64,000 nucleotides of DNA from Albirhodobacter sp048262715. Lineage in GTDB: Bacteria; Pseudomonadota; Alphaproteobacteria; Rhodobacterales; Rhodobacteraceae. Location: positions 124,001-188,000 of the forward strand of contig JBLXEV010000005.1 in the NCBI GenBank assembly GCA_048262715.1. Direction: 5' to 3'. The notes beneath the pieces are model-generated. The model had not been told where the DNA came from. It saw only the letters and a program-made list of their open reading frames with translations, and did not search any database. A program made the position numbers and the translations under genes. Of this stretch, positions 1-8,451 are shown piece by piece (the stretch's first letter is position 1; each line of letters opens with the position of its first letter).

Positions 1-429
1 CTCGCCCTTTCCCGCCGCGATCCGGCGGAATTTGACGGGCCGCGCCGCGCGTGGGCGGCCTCCTTGCAGGCGGCAGGGCTGACGCTGGACGACCTCGATC
101 TGGTGGAAACGCATGACTGTTTCACCATCGCCGAGCTGATCGAATATGAGGCGATGGGTCTCGCCCCGCGCGGGCGCGGCGCCGATGTGATCCGCGACGG
201 CACCACGACTCGCGATGGTCGCCTGCCAGTGAACCTTTCGGGCGGTCTGAAATCCAAGGGCCATCCGATTGGCGCGACGGGCGTCTCCATGCATGTCATG
301 GCCGCGATGCAGCTCGCGGGCGAAGCGCCGGAGGGAATTCAGGCGAAAAAGGCCAATATCGCGGGCGTGTTCAACATGGGCGGCGCTGCGGTGGCGAATT
401 ACTGCTCGATTCTGGAGCGCGTGAAATGA
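1..429 (+). CDS. Thiolase (SCP-x/acetyl-CoA acetyltransferase type), C-terminal part
   Basis: Only the last 142 codons are present; the reading frame is open to the left edge. The fragment has the C-terminal thiolase half: an ETHDCFTIAELIEYEAMGL stretch typical of SCP-x-like thiolases, and NLSGGLKSKGHPIGATGV, whose His is the catalytic base. In this family the reaction is CoA-dependent cleavage (or formation) of a beta-ketoacyl-CoA. The stop overlaps the start of the acyl-CoA ligase (ATGA), so the two are translationally coupled. The substrate cannot be read from this fragment. SCP-x-type thiolases often need a DUF35 OB-fold partner, which would lie outside the window. Confidence 0.9.
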   Translation, partial: LALSRRDPAEFDGPRRAWAASLQAAGLTLDDLDLVETHDCFTIAELIEYEAMGLAPRGRGADVIRDGTTTRDGRLPVNLSGGLKSKGHPIGATGVSMHVMAAMQLAGEAPEGIQAKKANIAGVFNMGGAAVANYCSILERVK

Positions 430-2057
430 GTGATACCCCTGTGCAAAACGGGGCCGCTCCGAAAGGCGGCCTGATACCACAAACCACCCGCGTCTCGAAC
501 CTCGCGCATTTCCTCACCCGCAACGCCCGCCGCCTGCGCGATCAGCCTGCGCTGATCTGGGGCGAGGCGCGCTGGAGCTGGGCCGAGTTGGACGCGCGGG
601 TCTCGGCCTGCGCGGCGGGGCTTCGCGCGCGCTACGGTGTGACCAAAGGCGACCGCGTTCTAGTGCAGGCGCAAAACAGCAATCAGATGTTTGAATCGAT
701 GCTCGCGTGTTTCCGCCTCGGCGCGGTCTGGGTGCCGACGAATTTCCGCCAAAGCCCTGACGAGGTAGCCTTCCTCGCGCAATCAAGTGGCGCGCAAGTG
801 ATGATTTGCGGCGCGGAATTCCCCGATCACGCGGCGGCTTGCGCGGGCATTCGCCACCATCTTACCATCGGCGGCGGCCCAGAGACTCGCAGCCATGATT
901 TCGACGCGCTGATCGCCGATCATATGGGCGAAACCGTTGCCAATCAGGCGGTCGAGCACAGTGATCCGTGCTGGTTCTTCTTCACCTCCGGCACCACGGG
1001 GCGGCCCAAGGCGGCGGTGCTCACCCATGGCCAGATGGCCTTCGTTCTGGTCAACCATCTCAATGATCTGATGCCGGGCACAGGCGCGAGGGATGCCTCA
1101 CTCGTCGTCGCCCCGCTCTCGCATGGCGCGGGGATCCATCAGCTGGTGAACCTCGCCGCAGGGTCCACCACCGTCTTGATGCCACAGGGCAAATTCGAGG
1201 TCGATACCGCGTGGAAACTGATCGAGGCGCACCGGATCACCAATCTGTTCACCGTGCCGACGATCGTGAAGATGCTCGTCGAGGATCCGGCGGTGGATCG
1301 CTATGACCGCAGCTCGCTTCGCTACATGATCTATGCGGGCGCGCCGATGTACCGTGCCGATCAAAAGGTCGCGCTGGAGCGACTTGGGCCGGTTCTGGTG
1401 CAATATTTCGGGCTGGGTGAGGTCACGGGGAATATCACCGTGCTGCCCCCTTCTGAGCATCACCCTGACGACGCACAGATGCGTCTGGGGAGTTGCGGCT
1501 ATGAGCGCACGGGGATGGAAATTTCCATTCAGGCCGAGGACGGCACCGAGCTGGGGGCCCATCAGACCGGCGAGATTTGCGTCTGCGGACCTGCGGTCTT
1601 CGCGGGTTATTACAACAACCCTGAGGCCAATGCGAAATCCTTCCGCAATGGCTGGTTCTGCACCGGCGATCTCGGCCATCTGGATGCGCAGGGCTATCTC
1701 TATATCACGGGGCGCTCGTCAGATATGTATATCTCGGGCGGATCCAACGTCTATCCCCGCGAGATTGAAGAGAAAATGCTGACCCATCCCGCGCTGAGCG
1801 AGGTTGCGGTGCTCGGGGTTCCAGATCCGAAATGGGGCGAGATCGGGGTCGCGGTTTGCGTCCTCAAGGCAGGGGCTGAGGCCAGCGAGGCAGATATTCT
1901 CGCCTCTCTGAAGGGCAGCATGAGCAGCTATAAACTGCCGCGCCAGATCTTCTTCTTTGAGGAGATGCCGAAATCCAGCTATGGCAAAATCACCAAGAAG
2001 ATGATCCGTGAAGCCTTGGTGGAGCGCGGGCTGATCTGCCTTGCGGAGCCCGCGTGA
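426..2057 (+). CDS. AMP-forming acyl-CoA synthetase (ANL superfamily)
   Basis: A 543-residue acid:CoA ligase that activates a carboxylic acid through an acyl-adenylate. The phosphate-binding loop FFFTSGTTGRPKAAVLTHG lies near residue 182. It is followed by FGLGEVTG (about 330), the YNNPEANAKSFRNGWFCTGDLG adenylate motif split around residues 393-412, the GRSSDMYISGGSNVYPREIEE hinge region (about 427) and the catalytic lysine region SSYGKITKK near the C-terminus. Length is normal for medium/long-chain or aromatic acid ligases. It overlaps the thiolase by 4 bp and the next gene by 1 bp. With the thiolase and SDR it suggests activation and beta-oxidation-like degradation of an unidentified acid. 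Confidence 0.92.
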   Translation: MSDTPVQNGAAPKGGLIPQTTRVSNLAHFLTRNARRLRDQPALIWGEARWSWAELDARVSACAAGLRARYGVTKGDRVLVQAQNSNQMFESMLACFRLGAVWVPTNFRQSPDEVAFLAQSSGAQVMICGAEFPDHAAACAGIRHHLTIGGGPETRSHDFDALIADHMGETVANQAVEHSDPCWFFFTSGTTGRPKAAVLTHGQMAFVLVNHLNDLMPGTGARDASLVVAPLSHGAGIHQLVNLAAGSTTVLMPQGKFEVDTAWKLIEAHRITNLFTVPTIVKMLVEDPAVDRYDRSSLRYMIYAGAPMYRADQKVALERLGPVLVQYFGLGEVTGNITVLPPSEHHPDDAQMRLGSCGYERTGMEISIQAEDGTELGAHQTGEICVCGPAVFAGYYNNPEANAKSFRNGWFCTGDLGHLDAQGYLYITGRSSDMYISGGSNVYPREIEEKMLTHPALSEVAVLGVPDPKWGEIGVAVCVLKAGAEASEADILASLKGSMSSYKLPRQIFFFEEMPKSSYGKITKKMIREALVERGLICLAEPA

Positions 2058-2920
2058 TGGCAAACTTGCCGCAGTGTAACCCGCCCCTGCGCCACCCAGG
2101 TCCGGAACAGCACCCGCGCGTCAAGGCCATCACCACCGCCACGCAGCGCTTCACCCTCGCGCTGCGGGCGGGGGATCGGCTGGAGACAGCGGTGATTGAG
2201 GGCTTCGCCAAGGCGGGGTTTGAAAGCGGCTTCGCCGAGCTGGACGGCCTCGCCTGTGCGCAGATTGATTACGTGATCCCCGCCCACTCGGATACGCCGG
2301 ATCGCTTGGCGTGGTATTCCGCGCCGCATAGCACGTGCGGCCCTGCCACGATCAAACACGGTTATATGTCCGTCGGGCGCTATCAGGGCGCGGGCTTCAC
2401 CCATTGCCACGCTCTGTGGGAGGATGCGGGGGGCGCATCAGGGATCGGACATCTGCTCTCCGATCAGACACTTATCGCGCGTGACACCACGCTTGAGGTC
2501 ACGGGCTTTGCATCCGCGCGGTTTGAACGGCTTCCCGATGCGGAGACCCGCTTCGAGATTTTCGCAGCCATCGGTGAGAGCCTGCCCGAAACCGCGCCTA
2601 AAACTGCGCAGGCGATCATCACGACCCTGCGGCCCAACACCGATATTACCACGGCCTGCACGGAGCTTTGCATGCAGCACGGCATTGCCCGCGCGCGGGT
2701 GGTCGGGCTGGGCAGTCTGAACGGGGCCGCTTTCACAAATGGCGCGCGGATGCGCGATTTCGCCAGCGAGTTCGTGCTGTGCAACGGCGCGGTGGCCGGC
2801 GGGGAGGCACTGATCGATATCGCTGTGGTGGATAGCCACGCCAACCAATTCTTGGGTCAGTTAATCCGCAGCAAAGCCTGCGTGTCAGTCACAGCGGAGC
2901 TGGTGATCATACCGATCTGA
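2057..2920 (+). CDS. Protein with two tandem PPC/DUF296 domains
   Basis: 287 residues, read as two consecutive PPC (DUF296) domains. The first spans about 25-165 and has a His triad H116-C-H118 with H132 in a GIGHLL turn. The second spans about 175-287 and has the same fold signature (LRPNTDITTACTEL, GLGSLNGAAF), but its His positions are replaced (DIA and GQL). The ATG at 2057 is chosen because GGAG lies 8 bases upstream; a GTG at 2054 is possible. The stop of the ligase overlaps the start. PPC domains are known from plant AT-hook proteins and from bacterial proteins usually annotated 'DNA-binding', with little function proven. Sitting among CoA-catabolic genes with two paralogues, a metabolic role is plausible but unproven. 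Confidence 0.78.
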   Translation: MANLPQCNPPLRHPGPEQHPRVKAITTATQRFTLALRAGDRLETAVIEGFAKAGFESGFAELDGLACAQIDYVIPAHSDTPDRLAWYSAPHSTCGPATIKHGYMSVGRYQGAGFTHCHALWEDAGGASGIGHLLSDQTLIARDTTLEVTGFASARFERLPDAETRFEIFAAIGESLPETAPKTAQAIITTLRPNTDITTACTELCMQHGIARARVVGLGSLNGAAFTNGARMRDFASEFVLCNGAVAGGEALIDIAVVDSHANQFLGQLIRSKACVSVTAELVIIPI

Positions 2921-2946
2921 ACATCTTGATACGGGAGGAATTTCAA

Positions 2947-3741
2947 ATGCCAATTGCAAAGACAATTATGATCACGGGTGGCGCATCAGGGATCGGCTAC
3001 GCCGTCGCTAAGGCCTGTCTGGAGAGTGGTTTCAACGTCGCCTTGCTGGATCGCAACGGCGCGGCACTGGCGACCGCAAAGGCCAGGCTGAATGCGCCGG
3101 ACCGCGTGCTGACGATCACCGCCTCTGTCACCGACGAGGCCGCGATCGAGGCGGCCTGTGATCACGCCGAGGCGGCTCTCGGGCCGCTGTGCGGCGCGGT
3201 GAATTCGGCTGGGATCGGGATGGATGCGCAAGCGCTCGATACCGATCTGGACGGGTTCCGCACCGTGATCGAGATCAACCTGCTGGGCTCATTCATCCTC
3301 TCCAAGGCGGCGGCACGGCGGATGTTGCCGCGCGCACAAGGGGCCATCGTCAATATCGCCTCCGTCTCCGGCATGATGGGCAATGTCGGGCGCACGGCCT
3401 ACGGCGCGAGCAAGGCGGGCGTCATCTCAATGACCAAGGTGATGGCGGCAGAGCTCAGCCCGCATGGCCTGCGGATCAACGCAGTCGCCCCCGGCCCAAT
3501 CGAGACACCGCTGGTGCGCGATATGCACACCCCCGAAATGCGCCAAGGTTGGATCGATACCGTACCGCAACGCCGCTATGGCACCGCAGAAGAGATCGCG
3601 CAGGCAACACTGTTTTTGCTCGATGATGCGAAATCCAGTTATATCACCGGACAAGTGCTCGCGGTGGATGGCGGGTTCACCACGGGCGGCGTGCTCTCGG
3701 GAGTCGCGCTCAAATCGGCACCGCTGCGGGAAAGCGCCTGA
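2947..3741 (+). CDS. SDR family NAD(P)-dependent oxidoreductase
   Basis: 264-residue classical short-chain dehydrogenase. It has TGGASGIG at the N-terminal Rossmann turn, NSAG near residue 90, a catalytic Ser in NIASVSG, YGASK (Tyr-x-x-x-Lys) near residue 156 and APGPIETPL after it. LLDRN at the end of beta-2 has an acidic residue, pointing to NAD(H). The ATG at 2947 is chosen because GGGAGG lies at 2933-2938; a TTG at 2926 has no such site. In this operon it probably oxidises a hydroxyacyl or alcohol intermediate before the thiolase step; this is an inference from context only. Confidence 0.9.
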   Translation: MPIAKTIMITGGASGIGYAVAKACLESGFNVALLDRNGAALATAKARLNAPDRVLTITASVTDEAAIEAACDHAEAALGPLCGAVNSAGIGMDAQALDTDLDGFRTVIEINLLGSFILSKAAARRMLPRAQGAIVNIASVSGMMGNVGRTAYGASKAGVISMTKVMAAELSPHGLRINAVAPGPIETPLVRDMHTPEMRQGWIDTVPQRRYGTAEEIAQATLFLLDDAKSSYITGQVLAVDGGFTTGGVLSGVALKSAPLRESA

Positions 3742-3742
3742 C

Positions 3743-4300
3743 ATGGGCCTTCGCCACACATCGCAGCAAAGCACAGTGCGCGCACGGATGTTGCGCCATC
3801 CGGGGCGGTTCAACCCCGTGCGCATCCACAGCCAACATGATGTCACCGCGCGCCATATCCGTCTGAGCTTGGAGCCGGGGCAAACGCTGTTCGATGCCAT
3901 CGTCGCCCCCTTGGCGGCCCGCGGAATTACCAGCGCCTCGACGACAATTTTGGGCGGGCTGTTCAACACGCTCTCCTATTGCGTGGCCCCGCCCGATCCA
4001 ACGGGCAAGGCCGTCATCGCCTATTCCCAGCCCATCGATGCGGGCCAATCCTATATGATTTTCGGCAATGCAACACTCGGCGTGAGCGCCCAAGGCAAGC
4101 CTTTGGTGCATTGCCACGCGACAATCCGCACCGCGCAGGGCCTCTATCGCGGCGGCCATATCCTGCCCGAAGCGGCCATCGTCGGCCCGCAGCCTATCTC
4201 GGTGCTGGTCACCGGATTTTCTGGTTTCAGCCTGCGGCAAAGCTTTGATCCCGAAACCAATATCCCCCTTCTGCAACCCTTCAGGGACAGCCAACCATGA
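3743..4300 (+). CDS. PPC/DUF296 domain protein with intact His triad
   Basis: 185 residues with one PPC domain over roughly residues 25-175. The triad H123-C-H125 and H139 (in RGGHI) has exactly the same spacing as in the first domain of the upstream tandem protein (HCH, then His 14 residues later). The flanking text VTGFSGFSLRQSF also matches VTGFASARFERL there, so the two are paralogues. The start follows the SDR stop by one base and the stop overlaps the next start by 4 bp. No signal peptide or helix-turn-helix is visible. The function is unknown; the conserved histidines look like a metal site or catalytic site. Confidence 0.8.
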   Translation: MGLRHTSQQSTVRARMLRHPGRFNPVRIHSQHDVTARHIRLSLEPGQTLFDAIVAPLAARGITSASTTILGGLFNTLSYCVAPPDPTGKAVIAYSQPIDAGQSYMIFGNATLGVSAQGKPLVHCHATIRTAQGLYRGGHILPEAAIVGPQPISVLVTGFSGFSLRQSFDPETNIPLLQPFRDSQP

Positions 4301-4701
4301 GCCAATTAACGCCCTCCTCACACAGCACATATGTCGAAAGTGGAAAAATGGGGCGCATTGCTTACGCGCGGATCGGGCCGAACGAAGACCTCGTGCGCGG
4401 CATCGAAAAGCTGTGCCTCGCGGAAGGGTTTGACCATGCCTTCGTGCGCGGGGCGCTCGGCTCGTTGGTGGATGCCTGCGTGCTGGCCAATGACGGAACC
4501 TATATCCACGTCGCGGGGCCAGCGGTCGAGATTGTCAGCCTCGCGGGGGAGGTGCGCTCCTATAATGGTACGGTTGAGGCCTCGCTCTCCGGCGTTGTGG
4601 CGGACCCTGAGGGGATCATTCACGGCGGCCCCTTCGTGCCGGGCGGGAATCCGATCTGCATGACATTTGAAGTGACCTTGGAAGAATGGCTCCCTGATTG
4701 A
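4297..4701 (+). CDS. PPC/DUF296 domain protein, His-less type
   Basis: 134 residues, close to a minimal PPC domain (IGPNEDLVRGIEKLC, FVRGALGSLVDACVL, VEIVSLAGEV, a DPEG turn, FEVTLEEW). The HxH and GGH positions of its neighbours appear as SLS and HGGP, so the putative metal site is missing. PPC proteins are known to form trimers; a mixed trimer of active and inactive subunits with the two upstream proteins is a reasonable inference. It is the last gene of the operon and is followed by a hairpin at 4713-4735. Confidence 0.85.
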   Translation: MSQLTPSSHSTYVESGKMGRIAYARIGPNEDLVRGIEKLCLAEGFDHAFVRGALGSLVDACVLANDGTYIHVAGPAVEIVSLAGEVRSYNGTVEASLSGVVADPEGIIHGGPFVPGGNPICMTFEVTLEEWLPD

Positions 4702-4712
4702 CCAGATAGCGC

Positions 4713-4735
4713 GCCTGCCGTCAAAGGCGGCAGGC
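4713..4735 (+). terminator. Hairpin after the PPC operon
   Basis: Perfect 8-bp inverted repeat GCCTGCCG / CGGCAGGC with a 7-base loop, 12 bases after the last PPC gene. The downstream tract is only moderately T-rich (TTGTGCGCTTCTTC), so it is either a weak intrinsic terminator or an mRNA 3'-end hairpin ahead of the IclR gene. Confidence 0.55.
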
Positions 4736-4807
4736 TTGTGCGCTTCTTCTCGCCGGTGATATACGGGGCACAGCAACACGCGCGCCGCGATCTGCCCGAG
4801 GGATATC

Positions 4808-5590
4808 ATGAGCAAACCGATAGAGGCCACCGCAGGCGCGCAAAGCCTGCATAAATCCCTTGGTTTGCTACGGCTTGTCTCAAGCCATTCCCGCGACGGC
4901 ATCCGCTTGGTGGATCTGTGCCGCGCCTCCGGCATCACCCGCCCGACGGCGCACAGAATGCTGCAGGCCCTACAAGTCGAAGGGCTGATCGAGCAGGACC
5001 CCAAGACGGATCGCTATCATCTGGGCCGCGAGGCCTATCTGCTCGGTGTCGCTGCGGAAAGCCGCTACGGGATGAGCTCTGTCGTGGATGCGACCTTGGG
5101 GCAGCTCACGGCGGTCTCGGGCGATATCGCGCTGTTCCTCGTGCGCCACGGAACCCACGCCGTTTGCATCGGCCGCGAGGAGGGGAGCTACCGCGTGCGC
5201 ACCCATACTGCGCAAGTGGGGGATCGGCATCCGCTGGGCGTCGGCGGCGGCAGCCTGGCCATTCTCGCAACCTGCCCTGATGCGGAAATCGATTGGATCC
5301 TTGAGCGCAATGCCGAGGAGTTGAGCCGCGAACATCCCGAATTCACCCCCGCCTTTCTCCGCGAACTGGTGGCGCAGACTCGCGCACAGGGCTATGCAGT
5401 CAATCCGGGCCGTGTCTTTGCCGAAAGCTGGGGCGTGGCGGTGGCGTTTTCAACGCCGCAGGGTGTCTGCCAAGGGGCGGTCTCGCTTGCGGGCGTGCCC
5501 AACCGGATCGAGCCGCGCATTCCGGCTGTCGTAGAGGTTTTGAAAGCGGAAGTGCCGCGCCTTGAGGCGCGGCTCTATGGGCAAGATTAG
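4808..5590 (+). CDS. IclR family transcriptional regulator
   Basis: 260 residues. An N-terminal winged helix-turn-helix (SLHKSLGLLRLVSSHSRDG, then CRASGITRPTAHRMLQAL at about 37-55) is followed by the IclR effector domain (YLLGVAAESRYGM, HPLGVGGGSLAIL, GYAVNPGRVFAESWGVAVAF). GAGGG lies 6 bases before the ATG. IclR proteins usually control neighbouring catabolic operons in response to an aromatic or short-chain acid. The thiolase-ligase-PPC operon immediately upstream, or the convergent TRAP/SDR pair, are the likely targets. Confidence 0.93.
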   Translation: MSKPIEATAGAQSLHKSLGLLRLVSSHSRDGIRLVDLCRASGITRPTAHRMLQALQVEGLIEQDPKTDRYHLGREAYLLGVAAESRYGMSSVVDATLGQLTAVSGDIALFLVRHGTHAVCIGREEGSYRVRTHTAQVGDRHPLGVGGGSLAILATCPDAEIDWILERNAEELSREHPEFTPAFLRELVAQTRAQGYAVNPGRVFAESWGVAVAFSTPQGVCQGAVSLAGVPNRIEPRIPAVVEVLKAEVPRLEARLYGQD

Positions 5591-5603
5591 TCCTGAAACA
5601 GGC

Positions 5604-6602
5604 TCAGTTCGCGCTAAGTTTCGTGCTTTGGAACAAGTCTACAAGTTCAAGGCCGACCCGCTCTGACCATTTGTCAAAGGAGGGCTGCGCCGCCATGCGA
5701 AACGCTTCCAGCTCTGCCTTGGTTGGCTCGTAAAGCTCCATCCCTTCCGCCTGCACCAGCGACAGCCCTTCTTCGGTCTGCTCCCGCGTGATCTGCTTTT
5801 GCCACGTCATCGCCTCAGTCGCGGCAGCCTGCACCAGCGCCTGTTGCTCGGGCGACAACGCCTCCCACTTTTGCAGGCTCATGATCAGCAGCGCTGGATC
5901 ATAGGAATAATGCCAAGTGGTAATGTATTTTTGCACCTCATAGACCCGCTGCGGCACGATCACCGCACCGATTGGGTTTTCCTGCCCATCAACAACGCCC
6001 TGCTGCAACGCGGAGAAGGTTTCGGTCCATTGGATCTGTTGCGGGTTGGCGCCCAAATCTGTCATCACATCAATGAACATCGGGCCTGCCACCCGCATCT
6101 TCAGCCCTTTGAGATCGGCAGGCGATTTGATCGGCCGCGTGCTATTGGTGACTTCCCGAAATCCGCTCTCACCCCATGCCAGCAGCTTCAGACCATGTTT
6201 CTCCATGATCTGCGCCATCCGCGCGCCCGCAGGCCCCGCAACAGCCGCATCCACCTCGTCATAGCCTGAGAAGAGATAGGGCAGCGAAAAGACGGACATC
6301 TCCGGCACCACGGTGGAGATCGTGATCGCTGAGGTCAGCGAGAAATCCAGCGCGCCACGGCCCAGCATCTCCGCCTGTTTCAACTGGTCGCCGCCGGTCA
6401 GAACCGCGTTCGGAAACACACGGACAGTCATCGCCCCATCTGAGGCCTCCGAGAGCAGTTTCCCGAACCGCTCGCCGCCCTGCGTGCGGCTGCTGTTCTC
6501 GTTCGTCTCCGAGGTTAAGCGGAACGCCTGCGCCTGTGCCGCGATCGGCTGCGTCACTGCAAAGGCCAGCGCTGCCCGCGCAATCCATTTCAAAAGTACC
6601 AT
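5604..6602 (-). CDS. TRAP transporter substrate-binding protein (DctP family)
   Basis: 332 residues with a Sec signal peptide ending near AIAAQAQA. It has the DctP fold text FRLTSETNENSS, AEMLGRGALDFSLTSA and the carboxylate-clamp region around LKGLKMRVAGPMF with Arg near residue 170, then TETFSALQQGVVDGQENP. Such periplasmic proteins deliver organic acids to a DctQ/DctM membrane pair. No DctQ or DctM gene is present in the window, so this one is an orphan or works with a distant permease. AGGGAGG precedes the ATG. It lies 32 bp downstream of the SDR gene on the same strand and converges on IclR. Confidence 0.93.
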   Translation of the reverse strand: MVLLKWIARAALAFAVTQPIAAQAQAFRLTSETNENSSRTQGGERFGKLLSEASDGAMTVRVFPNAVLTGGDQLKQAEMLGRGALDFSLTSAITISTVVPEMSVFSLPYLFSGYDEVDAAVAGPAGARMAQIMEKHGLKLLAWGESGFREVTNSTRPIKSPADLKGLKMRVAGPMFIDVMTDLGANPQQIQWTETFSALQQGVVDGQENPIGAVIVPQRVYEVQKYITTWHYSYDPALLIMSLQKWEALSPEQQALVQAAATEAMTWQKQITREQTEEGLSLVQAEGMELYEPTKAELEAFRMAAQPSFDKWSERVGLELVDLFQSTKLSAN

Positions 6603-6634
6603 CGAGTATCCTCCCTAAATCCTCGCGTCATTCC

Positions 6635-7468
6635 TCAGGCGCAGCGCGCCGATAATCCTCCATCCACGACAAGCTGCGTGCCGTTGACATAGCGTGCCTC
6701 ATCGGACGCGAGATAGAGCGCCGCATAGGCCGTATCCCATGCGTTCCCCATCCGCCCCGTCGGGCTCATCTCATTGCGCGCGTCGAGCATCGTGTCCACG
6801 TCGCCGCCATAGCTCGCCGTCAGGGGCGCGCGGATCATCGGCGTATCCATGAGGCCGGGTAGTACGCAATTGGCGCGAATACCGCGGCTCGCATATTGCA
6901 GCGCGATATTCTGTGTCATTGCCAAGACGGCGGCCTTCGTGGCGGTATAGGCGAGATAGGGAAACCCGATCCAGCGTAGCGCCGCGACCGAGCCGATGTT
7001 GACAATCGCGCCGCTGCCCTGAGCCTCCATAATCGGCAAGACATGTTTGCAGGCGAGGAAAACCCCCGTTTGATTAACCTCAAGCAGCTTTCGCCAACTC
7101 GCCTCCGAGGTCTCGACAGGGCCACCTGTCTCCGCAATCCCGACATTATTGTGCAGGATATCAATGCGCCCGAAGCGATCCTTAGTGAAGGCGGCCAGCG
7201 CGGCCAGATCATCCGATTGCGTGATATCGGCACAGATCGCCTCGGCCGTCCCCCCCTCATCGCGCACGGCTTGAACCGTACGCTGCGCGGCTTCCAGATC
7301 GCGGTCGGCGATCACGAGATGCCCACCCTCGCGGGCATAGACGACCGCAGCCGCCTTGCCATTGGACAGTCCCTCCACCGGCGCGCCACCTCCGATGAGC
7401 AGGATGGATTTCCCCTCGACACGGCGCGCCCTGCGCGCCGCGGCCTGCGAATATGACTCACCGTCCAT
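6635..7468 (-). CDS. SDR family oxidoreductase
   Basis: 277 residues with SDR features: a glycine-rich turn that is unusual (GGGAPVEGLSNGKA instead of TGxxxGxG), NNVG near residue 107, NIGSVAA, the YTATK (Tyr-x-x-x-Lys) catalytic pair and a VVDGGLSARCA C-terminus. GGGGGAG lies 4 bases before the ATG. It is the first gene of a two-gene transcript with the TRAP binding protein, so it probably acts on the imported acid or its product. The coenzyme is likely NAD because an Asp (IADRD) ends beta-2. Confidence 0.88.
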   Translation of the reverse strand: MDGESYSQAAARRARRVEGKSILLIGGGAPVEGLSNGKAAAVVYAREGGHLVIADRDLEAAQRTVQAVRDEGGTAEAICADITQSDDLAALAAFTKDRFGRIDILHNNVGIAETGGPVETSEASWRKLLEVNQTGVFLACKHVLPIMEAQGSGAIVNIGSVAALRWIGFPYLAYTATKAAVLAMTQNIALQYASRGIRANCVLPGLMDTPMIRAPLTASYGGDVDTMLDARNEMSPTGRMGNAWDTAYAALYLASDEARYVNGTQLVVDGGLSARCA

Positions 7469-7806
7469 CTGTCTCCCCCGTCCGCAATACCCGCCTCAAC
7501 CAGCTCGACCAAGTGTCCAATATGTGGAATTTAAAATCAACACAAAATCCGGAAATACAAAATTATCTTATTAATTTCTTTTATTACATGCATTTAAAGA
7601 TCACACCGTATAGAAATGATGACGTTTTCTTTGTAACCATATTCCATATTATGGATATTGAGGAAATCAAGACGAAAGCCATACGCCAAAGATAAAGGGC
7701 GAGCCTGATGGCTCGCCCTTCCGCTAGTGACCCAACACCGAACCAATCCCTGCCCTCGAACGGCGCCAACCGGATCGCCCTCGCACACGATGCGGGTTTG
7801 ATCTGA
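7469..7806. other. Non-coding interval with AT-rich block
   Basis: 338 bp between the start of the minus-strand SDR and the end of the minus-strand GntR gene. Bases about 7520-7690 are strikingly AT-rich compared with the rest of the window and probably hold the SDR/TRAP promoter; I could not single out one convincing -35/-10 pair. The right part holds a perfect terminator hairpin (7695-7720). I see no credible gene. Confidence 0.6.
7695..7720 (-). terminator. Terminator of the GntR/ABC operon
   Basis: Perfect 11-bp stem AAGGGCGAGCC / GGCTCGCCCTT with a 4-base loop. Read on the minus strand the stem ends in CCCTT followed by TATCTTT, which fits an intrinsic terminator about 87 bases after the GntR stop codon. 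It would insulate the operon from the SDR/TRAP promoter. Confidence 0.75.
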
Positions 7807-8451
7807 TCACCGGTCAAGGCGTGGCAGACCCGCCTTCCAATTGGTCAGATGCGCCACAACCGTTGCACGCAGACGCTCTGCATCTCCAGCCTCCAGCGCC
7901 TCGACCATCCGCAAGTGAGCCGCGCTGGAGTGGCGGACCTTCAACGCGGTTGACCAATTCAACCAATCCCCCGGCAAGTCCCTCTCGCGTAACTCATTGA
8001 TCCGATTTGACAAGGTGCTGTTGCGCAACGGCGCAATCAACGCACGGTGGAAGGCGTGGTTGAGGCGGCGCATCTCTTGGAAGGGCAGCACGTCGCCCCC
8101 GGCATTGAAGGCCATCGCCGCCGCTCGGATCTGTGCGATCTCTGTCGCGCTGGCTTGGGCGATGATCACCGATGCGGCGGGAAGTTCCAGCATCAACCGC
8201 ACATCGGTGATCTCCGACCGGATCTCCACGGACGGTTGCACCACGCGGAAACCACGATTTGGCGCATGCTCCACGATCTGGGCGGAGGCCAGTGCCGCGA
8301 GGGCGGTTCGGGCGGTGCTGCGGCTAAAACGATACCTCTTTTGCAAATCGATCTGGCGCAGCCATTCCCCCGGGCGCAGGGCGCCCAGAACGATATCGCT
8401 GCGCAATCGTTCGGTCACATCATCGGACGGGATCGGCTCAACCTTCTTCAA
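7807..8451 (-). CDS. GntR family regulator, FCD (FadR-like) subtype
   Basis: 214 residues. The N-terminal winged helix (VTERLRSDIVLGALRPGEWL, then RYRFSRSTARTALAAL) covers about 10-70. An all-helical FCD domain follows, with the metal/ligand pattern in LMLELPA, NHAFHRAL and HLTNW. The start is TTG at 8451, overlapping the stop of the ABC ATPase as TTGA, so translation is coupled. Being the last gene of the importer operon, it is likely an autoregulating repressor that senses the imported compound or a breakdown product. Confidence 0.88.
   Translation of the reverse strand: MKKVEPIPSDDVTERLRSDIVLGALRPGEWLRQIDLQKRYRFSRSTARTALAALASAQIVEHAPNRGFRVVQPSVEIRSEITDVRLMLELPAASVIIAQASATEIAQIRAAAMAFNAGGDVLPFQEMRRLNHAFHRALIAPLRNSTLSNRINELRERDLPGDWLNWSTALKVRHSSAAHLRMVEALEAGDAERLRATVVAHLTNWKAGLPRLDR

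Noticed and set aside
3464..3742. Upstream extension of the second PPC gene into the SDR gene
   Set aside because: The added residues are a frame-shifted shadow of the SDR; the ATG at 3743 follows the SDR stop directly.
7736..7806. Possible tRNA or attachment site after the GntR gene
   Set aside because: Stretches like TTCGAGGG recall a T-loop, but no acceptor stem or cloverleaf can be drawn.
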